The notes beneath the pieces are model-generated. The model ran no database searches and was not told the DNA's origin. It was given only the letters and a program-made list of their open reading frames with translations. From the NCBI GenBank assembly GCA_910584945.1, contig CAJUDY010000080.1, forward strand, positions 1 to 5,890: 5,890 bases of DNA, written 5' to 3'. The stretch is from an uncultured Lachnospiraceae bacterium (GTDB lineage Bacteria > Bacillota > Clostridia > Lachnospirales > Lachnospiraceae). Each line of letters starts with the position of its first letter. The first letter of the stretch is position 1. Positions 1-5,890 of the stretch are shown one piece after another. The translations under genes and the position numbers were made by a program.

Positions 1-3000
1 CCTGCGCAAAATACGAACCTGCGGTCCTGTCTCTCCGGTATCCGGTATATCCAAACGGCTGCAGCTCGCCCTGATTCCCGTACCGGTCGTTTCCGAATTC
101 GTCATAGCCGTACAGTGTCTGCCGCTTCCCGCCGGACTGTATCAGACGGACGGGGCTTCCCAGTTCGTCCTGCAGGTAGATATGCGTGGCTTTTCCTTCT
201 TTCAGAAAGGCAGTGTTGGCGTCCCATATGTAGGTCTGGACGGACGCTCTCCCTTCGTCCCGTTCGGATTTTTCAAGCAGGTTATGGTATGGTCTTGTCA
301 GGTCCAGAAGATACTCCGCTTCCCGCACGGGATCGGCGCATGCGATTGTCTCTTCGGAGAACGGCGTCTCCGGAATAAATCCAGTCAGCATGTATTCCTG
401 AATGCCGGTCCGCTGGCCGAGACCGTTATACCGGTATCCCGATACTCGTCCTTCTGCATTCATGGACAGGGACAGCCGGTTGGCTGCATCGTAGAGGTAT
501 CGGTGTTCCACGGAAGTTCCATGACACACCGAAGTCAGATTGCCCCGGGCGTCATACTGATAAGTTCGTTCCAGGAGATCTCCTTCTTCCCGGATCAGCT
601 GATCCGCAGCATTGTAGAAATAACGGGCCTGCTGATTTCCTTCCAGCTTCCGGGTCCGGTTGCCGAAGGCGTCATATTCATACTGCCGGATACTGACGCC
701 ATCCTTCTGGACTTCCGTCAGACGATACTGATCATCATACTGATACCGGTACATCCCATTGTCTCTGTACACCTGTTCTTTGACGTCTGCCGGAATGCCG
801 TCGGATACCAGCGGGGAGACTCTGCGCTCCCGGCGGACCGCTGTCCGGTTCCCTGACAGATCGTATTCGTATTCATATTTTTCCAGAATACTTTCGTCCC
901 TCTGGTGTACCAGGCTCTCCAGATATCCCATGGAGTTGTAACGATAACTGGTGGAAATATGATCCGGACCAATCTTTTCTGTCAGACGGCCCTCCGGATC
1001 ATAGGCGTACCTCACCTCCTGCTCTCCGTCCGACAGGCGGGAGAGACGGGACAGGCTATCGTATTCATAGGATACGCTGCGGCCGTCCGGATACGTGATC
1101 TGTTCCCGTTCGCCCATAGTTCCCCACCGGTAAGAGACTTCTCTTCCCATGGCATCCGTCACTTTTCTGACCCGTCCTGCCGGGTCTGGCTCTATCCTGG
1201 TTATGCCGAGCCAATCCTGGATCTGAATCAGCTGCCGCAGAGCATTATAAGTGAATGAGACGCTCCGCCCGTCTGCGTAGGTGATCCGCTCCATATCCCC
1301 GGAGGGATTGTAGGCATAGCGGGTGACGTACCCGTCCCGGTCTGTTTTGGCGGATATTCTTCCGGAAAGGTCGACGGTGTAGTGTTCTTTTTGCCCCAGC
1401 GGATCGATCATGGTTTCCACTGCTCCGGACGGCCCGCGCTCATACCGGGTCAGCCGCACTTGGTCTTCCGGATATCCATCCGGGAGAGACAGCTGTCCTT
1501 TGCTGTCCAGAAATGTTTTCATGCCTTCATGCCTGCAGACCACGGTCAGTCCGCCCATGGCGTCGTATGCATATTCCGTCCGGTTGCCGCCGGTATCCAC
1601 CACCGACGTCAGCCTGCCGCCGGGAGAGTATTCATACCGGATTACGTGACCCAGTGCATCCGTCACGGAGGTCACGTTTCCAACGGCGTCATAGGTATAT
1701 CTTTTTTCCTGACCGGCATGATTCTGTACCGATACCAGACGGTTCAGACAGTCGTAAGTATACTTTAACTGCCTTCCGCACAGATCTTTCTGAACGATCA
1801 GATTTCCGTTCCGGTCATACTCATAGCAGGTCACGGTTCCATCCGCAGCACTTTTTCTCGACAGCTTTCCGTTCTTTCCATATTCGCAGAGGGTTCGGCG
1901 GCCTTTTGGATCTGTGATGCACGCAATCCTTCCCATGGCGTCATACTCATATCGGGTGGTATTCCCAAGAACATCCGTCTCGGATATCAACTGCCCGGCG
2001 GCATCGTATTCATACCGGCAGCTGTTTCCGGCGGCATCCGTCACACGGATCCGGTTGCCTTTTGTATCGTATCCGTATTCTGTGGCGGCTCCCGACGGAT
2101 CGGTCGTACGGATGAGGCGGTTTCTTTCATCATATTCCATAACCGTCCGGTTTCCTTCCGGATCAACAACCCCGGTCCGGTTTCCGTTGGGATCATATTC
2201 ATAACGTATGATCCCGCCTGTGGGAAGCACGATCTGTTCCAGACGGTTCCGTCGGTCGTACAGATACATCAGCTGCGCACCGTTTGGCAGAAGAATTTTT
2301 GAAAGGTTCTGCATCCGGTCGTATTCCATACGGATCGTCTCTTTGTCCGGCAGGGTCCGGGATTCCACCTGGTTCATGGCGTTATAGCTGTTCTCTGTGA
2401 CGGCTCCGTTAAAATCAACCAGTTTCTCGAGTTTTCCGCTCTGGGTATAGGTATAGAGCCTCCTGTTTCCTTCCGCGTTCGTCACGGAGGTAATCCGGTT
2501 GGCGGCGTCATAGGTAAAGGCCGTCTGATTCCCGTTGCCGTCCGTCGTCCGAATCACCCGGCTGCAGGCGTCGTATTCGTATCCGGTATGGCTGCCTTCC
2601 CCGTCGGTAATGCCGCAGATATTTCCCCGGCCGTCGTACTCCAGCAGGACCGTGCTTTTATCCGGCAGCCGGAACTTCACCGCGTTTCCTTTTTCATCGT
2701 ATTCGATCTCCACGCTGCGGCCAAGCGCATCCGCAGACCGGATCAGGTTTCCTCTGCCGTCGTAGAGATTCTTTCTTTTTTGTACTCCGTTTACGGACAG
2801 CGTCAGCAGACGGTCTTTTGCATCATAGGTCATATTGCGCTTTTCTCCGTCCGGGTAAATCACCTGACAGATATTCCCCCGGTGATCATAGGAGTACTTT
2901 GTTGTATTTCCGTTCTTATCCGTATATCGGATCCTCTGGTTGCGGTCATTGTAGGCGAATGTTTCTTCCCCGTCTTTGTAAATCGTACGTATATTACGCA

Positions 3001-4321
3001 TCCGCTCGTCGCTTTCATAGGCTATCACGCCTCCGTTCTGTTCCCTCATATAAGTACGATTGTTTTTGTCATCATGGAGCAACTCCACCACTCCGCCGTC
3101 CGGCGTGGTCTGCTTTACCACCCGGTCCACGCCATCGTATTCGTTCTTTAATCCCAAGACGCCTCTGGGCGTGAGAACACTGTCCAGTATTCCGTTAAAA
3201 TTATATTCATAAGTATAGGTATACCCGCTGGAGTTGACGAACCAGCGCAGTTTTCCATACTGATACCACAGATTGACTTTTCGTCCGGCATGGTCTTCCA
3301 CTTCGATCAACTTTTCTTCTTCATTATGGGTATAGATAAGAAAGCTTCCGGCGCTGTTTTCCACACGTTCCAGAAGGCCGGCCCCATCATACCGGAAGTA
3401 CCGGCTGTTTCCGTTGGCGTCGGTCTGACGGAGCAGTTTTCCGTCTCCGCTGAATACATACGTCAGTGTTCCCCTCTCATAGACATATCCGTCTCCTGAT
3501 TTTTTCAGCGTACCTGCATCTCCCATAAGCGGAAAATATTCTTCACCCAGCCTCCGTCGATACGGCACTTCTTTTCCGTCTTCGAGGACGACAGAAAGCA
3601 GATCGCCGTCTCCCTGCTTCAGACAGACCCCGTAATTATGGCTCCAGCCGCTCCCCAGATCTCCCTGTTCTCCGCAGTCCATGGAATTATAGAACATTTT
3701 AAAGGAGAGAGGCATCTTTCCTCCGGATACCAGGTCTTCTTTTTCATAAATGTAGCTGCCGGTGTTCATGTTGATGGGGTCTTTCTCATATACATGGCAG
3801 CTCAGATCCTTTCCCGCCGCCCAGCGCTTGACTTTCTGGTAGTGTTTCTGAAAGGCTTCCCAGTCCAGAGCTCCGTTATATCCCTGTCCGGAGGTGACCG
3901 GGAGGATGATGCCTCCTTTTTTACAGAGGAGGGCGGAAGTCATGGTGATCGCCGCCTCGCCGTCGATCTGTTCCGCGCTGATACTGGAACCTTTTGTATT
4001 CACCCATTTTTCTGCCAGATCCATGAAGCCTTCGCACTGATGGGTCCTTTCATTTTTACTGCAGCTTCCAAAACAGGGGATATTCTCGACGGCAACACAG
4101 TCTTTGCAATTCGCCTTTTTCCTGCCGCCGCTGTAATAGCCATGCCCTTCTGGAATTTTCAGTTCTGCAGTGGAACCCCCATTTGTGCACATCAGTCGGG
4201 CGCCTTCCACCAGGTACTGTTTCCTTTCTACCCGTTTGAGTGCTTTGCTGATGGGATCGTTGACTGCAGCAACCGGTCTCTGATGCTTCTGTATAATTCT
4301 CTTTTTCTTGATGTCTCCCAT
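1..4321 (-). CDS. RHS repeat protein with DUF4280 PAAR-like N-terminus (3' end beyond window)
   Basis: This is a large polymorphic-toxin carrier of the RHS family, whose C-terminal tip lies past the left edge. I followed one frame from the ATG at 4321 to base 2 (1440 codons) and found no stop. Domains in order are a basic leader (residues 1-34), a DUF4280 PAAR-like domain (about 35-147), a DUF6531-type segment (about 178-250, with DPINMNTGSYIYEKEDL), roughly forty YD repeats (about 300-1320), and the RHS-associated core (about 1380-1440, with LQDELGSPVRLI and QPFGYTGYRR). In this family the repeats build a hollow shell around the toxin tip, and PAAR-like domains cap an injection spike. The start is the first ATG after an in-frame TGA and has an AAGGAG 8 bases upstream. 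Function as a toxin carrier is well supported. The toxin activity and the delivery machine cannot be seen here. Confidence 0.95.
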   Translation of the reverse strand, partial: MGDIKKKRIIQKHQRPVAAVNDPISKALKRVERKQYLVEGARLMCTNGGSTAELKIPEGHGYYSGGRKKANCKDCVAVENIPCFGSCSKNERTHQCEGFMDLAEKWVNTKGSSISAEQIDGEAAITMTSALLCKKGGIILPVTSGQGYNGALDWEAFQKHYQKVKRWAAGKDLSCHVYEKDPINMNTGSYIYEKEDLVSGGKMPLSFKMFYNSMDCGEQGDLGSGWSHNYGVCLKQGDGDLLSVVLEDGKEVPYRRRLGEEYFPLMGDAGTLKKSGDGYVYERGTLTYVFSGDGKLLRQTDANGNSRYFRYDGAGLLERVENSAGSFLIYTHNEEEKLIEVEDHAGRKVNLWYQYGKLRWFVNSSGYTYTYEYNFNGILDSVLTPRGVLGLKNEYDGVDRVVKQTTPDGGVVELLHDDKNNRTYMREQNGGVIAYESDERMRNIRTIYKDGEETFAYNDRNQRIRYTDKNGNTTKYSYDHRGNICQVIYPDGEKRNMTYDAKDRLLTLSVNGVQKRKNLYDGRGNLIRSADALGRSVEIEYDEKGNAVKFRLPDKSTVLLEYDGRGNICGITDGEGSHTGYEYDACSRVIRTTDGNGNQTAFTYDAANRITSVTNAEGNRRLYTYTQSGKLEKLVDFNGAVTENSYNAMNQVESRTLPDKETIRMEYDRMQNLSKILLPNGAQLMYLYDRRNRLEQIVLPTGGIIRYEYDPNGNRTGVVDPEGNRTVMEYDERNRLIRTTDPSGAATEYGYDTKGNRIRVTDAAGNSCRYEYDAAGQLISETDVLGNTTRYEYDAMGRIACITDPKGRRTLCEYGKNGKLSRKSAADGTVTCYEYDRNGNLIVQKDLCGRQLKYTYDCLNRLVSVQNHAGQEKRYTYDAVGNVTSVTDALGHVIRYEYSPGGRLTSVVDTGGNRTEYAYDAMGGLTVVCRHEGMKTFLDSKGQLSLPDGYPEDQVRLTRYERGPSGAVETMIDPLGQKEHYTVDLSGRISAKTDRDGYVTRYAYNPSGDMERITYADGRSVSFTYNALRQLIQIQDWLGITRIEPDPAGRVRKVTDAMGREVSYRWGTMGEREQITYPDGRSVSYEYDSLSRLSRLSDGEQEVRYAYDPEGRLTEKIGPDHISTSYRYNSMGYLESLVHQRDESILEKYEYEYDLSGNRTAVRRERRVSPLVSDGIPADVKEQVYRDNGMYRYQYDDQYRLTEVQKDGVSIRQYEYDAFGNRTRKLEGNQQARYFYNAADQLIREEGDLLERTYQYDARGNLTSVCHGTSVEHRYLYDAANRLSLSMNAEGRVSGYRYNGLGQRTGIQEYMLTGFIPETPFSEETIACADPVREAEYLLDLTRPYHNLLEKSERDEGRASVQTYIWDANTAFLKEGKATHIYLQDELGSPVRLIQSGGKRQTLYGYDEFGNDRYGNQGELQPFGYTGYRRDRTAGSYFAQ
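2..184 (-). other. RHS repeat-associated core, cut by the window edge
   Basis: Residues 1380-1440 carry the hallmarks of the RHS-associated core: HIYLQDELGSPVRL, then YGYDEFGNDRYGN, then QPFGYTGYRRDRTAGSYFAQ. In complete family members this is followed closely by a Y-x-P-x-x-GRF/W stretch, an N-x-Y-x-Y-x-x-x-NP segment and the variable toxin tip. The window stops just before those elements, so the tip and its immunity gene should begin within a few hundred bases to the left. The segment before the core (DLTRPYHNLLE, then VQTYIWDANTAF) matches what I recall from clostridial RHS proteins. Confidence 0.88.
382..3423 (-). repeat. YD (RHS) repeat array within the RHS coding sequence
   Basis: The translated repeats follow the pattern G-x-x-x-x-x-Y-x-Y-D-x-x-G-R/N-L at intervals of about 20-25 residues. 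Clear units include YEYDPNGNRTGV, YEYDAAGQLIS, YEYDAMGRIA, YTYDAVGNVTSV and YEYDAFGNRTRK. I count roughly forty recognisable units, several of them degenerate (for example CEYGKNG, YRWGTMG and YTVDLSG). At the DNA level the repeats are diverged, with no long identical copies seen. On the plus strand the recurring Tyr/Asp/Gly codons read as recurring Ser-Tyr-Ser-Tyr strings, which explains the long but meaningless antisense open frames. In solved RHS proteins these repeats form a spiral beta-sheet cocoon. Boundaries are approximate. Confidence 0.93.
3881..4219 (-). other. DUF4280 PAAR-like domain (residues ~35-147 of the RHS protein)
   Basis: The stretch begins with YLVEGARLMCTNGGSTAELK and closes with LLCKKGGIILPVTSGQ, the opening and closing signatures I associate with DUF4280 (PAAR-like). 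Between them are the family's asparagine/aspartate turn (NCKDC) and NIPCFG. The domain is unusually rich in cysteine: C45, C72, C75, C83, C87, C96 and C133, plus H94. These could bind a metal or form disulfides. PAAR-like domains usually sit at the tip of contractile injection spikes, so its fusion to the RHS shell suggests the protein is loaded on such a machine. The domain assignment is from memory of the family pattern, without a profile search. Confidence 0.8.
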
Positions 4322-4329
4322 ACTTTCGG

Positions 4330-4335
4330 CTCCTT
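4330..4335 (-). promoter_or_regulatory. Ribosome binding site for the RHS gene
   Basis: AAGGAG lies 8 bases upstream of the ATG at 4321. It is a near-consensus Shine-Dalgarno site and supports this ATG, which is also the first possible start after the in-frame TGA. Confidence 0.75.
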
Positions 4336-4390
4336 CTCCGTATCTACTCCATACTCTTCAATTACAATTTCGCTTCGATATCCTCGTGTC

Positions 4391-4410
4391 TTATGTCTGT
4401 AAAAACATAA
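4391..4410 (-). other. Small AT-rich inverted repeat after the membrane-protein gene
   Basis: TTATGT at 4391-4396 and ACATAA at 4405-4410 can pair as a 6-bp stem with an 8-base loop. The repeat starts 8 bases downstream of the membrane-protein stop codon and has no T-run after it, so it is a poor intrinsic terminator. It could slow or process the transcript between the two genes, mark a cassette boundary, or be chance. No convincing promoter for the RHS gene was seen in this 97-base spacer. Confidence 0.25.
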
Positions 4411-4418
4411 ATCAGTTA

Positions 4419-5117
4419 TTACAAATTAAGAGAAATAAACCGAAGCATAAACAAAGCACCAATTACCATTGCTATATTCTCTGCATATTTTAGCATTTTT
4501 AGATGTCTCATTCTGTCTTCTTTTCCTTCCTCTTCCAGTTTTTTCAGAAATAAAAGTGCGAAAAATTTCACCGCCATAGGACATCCCAATGCCATACACA
4601 ACATAAATGCCCTGTTATCAACTAATGAATTGGTTCCTGTTTCCGGATACACGGGCTCTCCGGTTGCCTCATCTAAAATATACCATTCCATTCTTACATC
4701 TGCATGCGGCAAATATCTGATTACAATTTCTTCGCCTCCATTCAGACTATAATTGCCTTCTATCTCTATATTTCCTGTAGTATTGTTTTTGTATGTAATT
4801 TTCGCTATAATCCCTCCTGCATCGCAATGGACAATGGTACCCGATGCTTCTTCATAATTTTGTTCCATCAGATACGGGATATCTTGTATAAAAGGAAATG
4901 TAAATTTATAAAAAATAAAAATGCATGCAAACAGTAATATAAAATCTGTTTCTCTTTGTGAAAAAATTCCTTCTGGTCCTGCTGGTACCTTTCTCTTTTT
5001 ATTTACTTGTAGCTTTTTTTCTCTAAAATGCTTTATACAACCATGAACAGCTAACAATAAAATAAAAATCATCCCAAAATTCATAAATACAGCTATTATT
5101 ATTTTTTTATAATCCAT
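4419..5117 (-). CDS. Four-helix membrane protein, candidate immunity protein for the adjacent RHS tip
   Basis: This 232-residue protein has four hydrophobic segments at about 6-28, 58-77, 170-191 and 212-230. The 29-57 and 192-211 loops are rich in Lys/Arg and so probably cytoplasmic, which puts residues 78-169 outside. That outer domain (SGTIVHCDAGG, ITYKNNTTGN, GGEEIVIRYLP) resembles the small beta domain of DUF3592-type proteins (G-x-V, then G-x-x-V-x-V-x-YLP), though I am not certain of the family. The gene starts 16 bases after the stop of the RHS tip and is equally AT-rich, the classic place for an immunity gene. A membrane immunity protein fits a membrane-acting toxin or one that passes the envelope. 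The chosen ATG has GAGGGG 6 bases upstream. The upstream in-frame GTG at 5150 would overlap the previous gene and lacks support. Confidence 0.85.
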   Translation of the reverse strand: MDYKKIIIAVFMNFGMIFILLLAVHGCIKHFREKKLQVNKKRKVPAGPEGIFSQRETDFILLFACIFIFYKFTFPFIQDIPYLMEQNYEEASGTIVHCDAGGIIAKITYKNNTTGNIEIEGNYSLNGGEEIVIRYLPHADVRMEWYILDEATGEPVYPETGTNSLVDNRAFMLCMALGCPMAVKFFALLFLKKLEEEGKEDRMRHLKMLKYAENIAMVIGALFMLRFISLNL

Positions 5118-5123
5118 AGTAAT

Positions 5124-5129
5124 CCCCTC
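5124..5129 (-). promoter_or_regulatory. Ribosome binding site deciding the start of the membrane protein
   Basis: GAGGGG sits 6 bases upstream of the ATG at 5117, inside the 16-base gap after the RHS tip stop codon. It favours the 5117 start over the GTG at 5150, which would add 11 residues (VNLQIRSEGIT), read straight through this site and overlap the upstream gene. Confidence 0.7.
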
Positions 5130-5133
5130 ACTT

Positions 5134-5889
5134 CTAATTTGCAGATTCACTGTAAAATGCCATATTAACTGTTTTGGATGTTACATAAGTACTAAGCGTA
5201 AAATCACATAAAAACTGAGCTAATACTATATCGCACACTCCTCTGACAATCTTACTGCATGTATCATCACCTACAATTTCTGATGCTCCAAGAGAAAAAA
5301 ACTTTCCCACAAAGCCGGAAAATATCATTTGTTCTGTGCCTGATAAGGCCGCTCTACCTATAATATTATTCACAAAATTTCCATCCAACATTTCTCCCAA
5401 ACTTGATGCAAGGTTACTGACAGCACCTGCCGCAAAATTACTACCCATAAATGACCAAATCGCGCCTCCTACATCTCCAATCGCAAACAGACTTTCCGCA
5501 TAAGGTACTCCCATAGCAACCATCGCAGCATTTATTGCTCCTGTTGTCAGACCATTCCAAACATTATCAAAACTGAAGTCTCCATCCAGTGTATTACAAG
5601 TCATGCCAAATAATGATCCTACGGAAATGGTTGAAATAAATGCACTTTTACCCATTATTGGAATCAAAAAACCAGCCCCAGAACCTACGGCTACTCCTGC
5701 CGCTGCCCCCAATGCTGCATTTTTCCATGCCCTTTTCCAGTCAACATCTTCTCCATTTAACCGGTCTGTAGTCGCACTTAACAACAGACCTCCAAAACCT
5801 CCGATAATTCCTCCGGCAATGGCTGTCGTTACCTTTCCGTCCCGGTCCACATACCCGGTTGGATTCCCCCAGCAATACCCATACTCATT
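5134..5889 (-). CDS. C-terminal end of an upstream RHS protein with a hydrophobic Gly/Ala-rich tip (5' end beyond window)
   Basis: The open frame enters from the right edge and ends at the TAG at 5134-5136, giving 251 visible residues. The first 19 (NEYGYCWGNPTGYVDRDGK) are the end of an RHS core, matching the family's N-x-Y-x-Y-x-x-x-NP-x-x-x-x-D ending. The rest is the variable tip. It is rich in Gly, Ala and hydrophobic residues, with candidate membrane or hairpin segments at about 22-39, 57-79, 83-96, 113-128, 134-160, 176-200 and 214-236. Two stretches look like diverged copies of one unit: GEDVDWKRAWKNAALG (46-61) and DGDFSFDNVWNGLTTG (102-117). I see no HNH, nuclease, deaminase, ADP-ribosyltransferase or protease signature. 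A membrane-active toxin is the simplest inference. A pre-toxin segment whose enzyme was lost is the alternative. A GTG at 5850 could start a short protein but would fall within the core ending, so it is unlikely to be the true start. Confidence 0.85.
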   Translation of the reverse strand, partial: NEYGYCWGNPTGYVDRDGKVTTAIAGGIIGGFGGLLLSATTDRLNGEDVDWKRAWKNAALGAAAGVAVGSGAGFLIPIMGKSAFISTISVGSLFGMTCNTLDGDFSFDNVWNGLTTGAINAAMVAMGVPYAESLFAIGDVGGAIWSFMGSNFAAGAVSNLASSLGEMLDGNFVNNIIGRAALSGTEQMIFSGFVGKFFSLGASEIVGDDTCSKIVRGVCDIVLAQFLCDFTLSTYVTSKTVNMAFYSESAN

Positions 5890-5890
5890 C

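Larger units (their letters stand above)
4228..4425 (-). pseudogene. Possible 3' remnant of a displaced gene overlapping the RHS start
   Basis: A minus-strand frame different from that of the RHS gene is open from the TAA at 4426-4428 to the TAG at 4228-4230. It has no ATG or other usual start. From about 4395 its translation looks protein-like and polar, with HKTRGYRSEIVIEEYGVDTE and then a basic stretch KVWETSRKRELYRSIRDRLL. It overlaps the first 31 codons of the RHS gene, as the tail of an upstream operon partner would. The protein-like part starts where composition changes from very AT-rich to moderate. I infer, weakly, the 3' end of an older upstream gene whose front was removed when the neighbouring tip/immunity cassette arrived. 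Part of it is necessarily a shadow of the RHS frame, and the rest could be chance. Confidence 0.25.

Noticed and set aside
182..856. Long plus-strand open frame (224 codons) opposite the RHS gene
   Set aside because: It is antisense to the RHS core and YD repeats. Its sequence is explained by the complement of repetitive Tyr/Asp/Gly codons and has no coherent domain.
718..972. Minus-strand 84-codon open frame
   Set aside because: It is in a different frame inside the RHS gene. The RHS frame gives clear YD repeats here (YEYEYDLSGNRT), while this frame gives NMNTNTICQGTG, a frame-shifted copy of the same codons.
1382..2204. Several plus-strand open frames rich in SYSYR-like strings
   Set aside because: The periodic Ser-Tyr-Ser-Tyr pattern is the reverse complement of the Y-E-Y-D repeat codons, a shadow of the YD array.
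382..3423. Periodic repeats as a CRISPR array or tandem DNA repeat
   Set aside because: The periodicity is at the protein level, with diverged DNA copies and no identical repeat/spacer structure.
1..4321. Frameshift or premature stop in the large RHS gene
   Set aside because: The frame at the ATG (4321) and the frame of the core at bases 2-4 agree, and a line-by-line reading found no stop codon. Within the window the gene looks intact.
3638..4402. Plus-strand open frame of 254 codons covering the start of the RHS gene
   Set aside because: It is antisense to the well-supported DUF4280/DUF6531 coding region, with no recognisable domain.
4322..4440. Promoter for the second RHS gene (TTGTAA, 17 bases, TACAGA on the minus strand)
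   Set aside because: The -10 match is only about three of six positions in an AT-rich stretch where chance matches are common, so it is not reported as a feature.
4704..4937. Plus-strand 77-codon open frame
   Set aside because: It lies opposite the membrane-protein gene, which has a good ribosome binding site, coherent topology and tight spacing to the gene before it.

Overview
The window looks like a piece of a polymorphic-toxin (RHS) locus from a Gram-positive, probably clostridial (Lachnospiraceae-like) bacterium. That placement is inferred from the style of the RHS protein (a DUF4280 PAAR-like front end joined to a DUF6531/YD-repeat shell), purine-rich Shine-Dalgarno sites and the mix of base compositions. 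No taxonomic marker gene is present. All convincing genes are on the minus strand, so transcription runs from the right edge to the left edge.

Right edge (5889 down to 5134): the C-terminal 251 residues of a first RHS protein. It opens with the very end of the RHS core and continues into a glycine/alanine-rich, strongly hydrophobic tip with no recognisable catalytic motif. Sixteen bases downstream is a 232-residue, four-helix membrane protein with one extracytoplasmic domain (5117-4419). By position and topology it is the best candidate for the cognate immunity protein. The immunity gene and most of the tip are AT-rich, and composition climbs toward that of the RHS shell at the core end.

After a 97-base spacer, a second, very large RHS gene starts at 4321 and runs off the left edge. 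It has 1440 in-window codons, one frame throughout and no stop. Its order is: basic N-terminal segment, cysteine-rich DUF4280 PAAR-like domain, DUF6531-type domain, roughly forty YD repeats, and most of the RHS-associated core. The window ends inside the core, so the toxin tip of this second protein and its immunity gene are not visible.

The window therefore spans the interval between two RHS cores: tip A, immunity A, then the complete N-terminal delivery module and shell of RHS B. The likely job of the locus is contact- or injection-dependent antagonism of competitors, with the tip as effector and the small membrane protein as self-protection. The most interesting items are the unrecognised tip/membrane-protein pair, the composition breaks that bound it, and an open, protein-like alternate frame in the spacer that may be the 3' remnant of a displaced gene.
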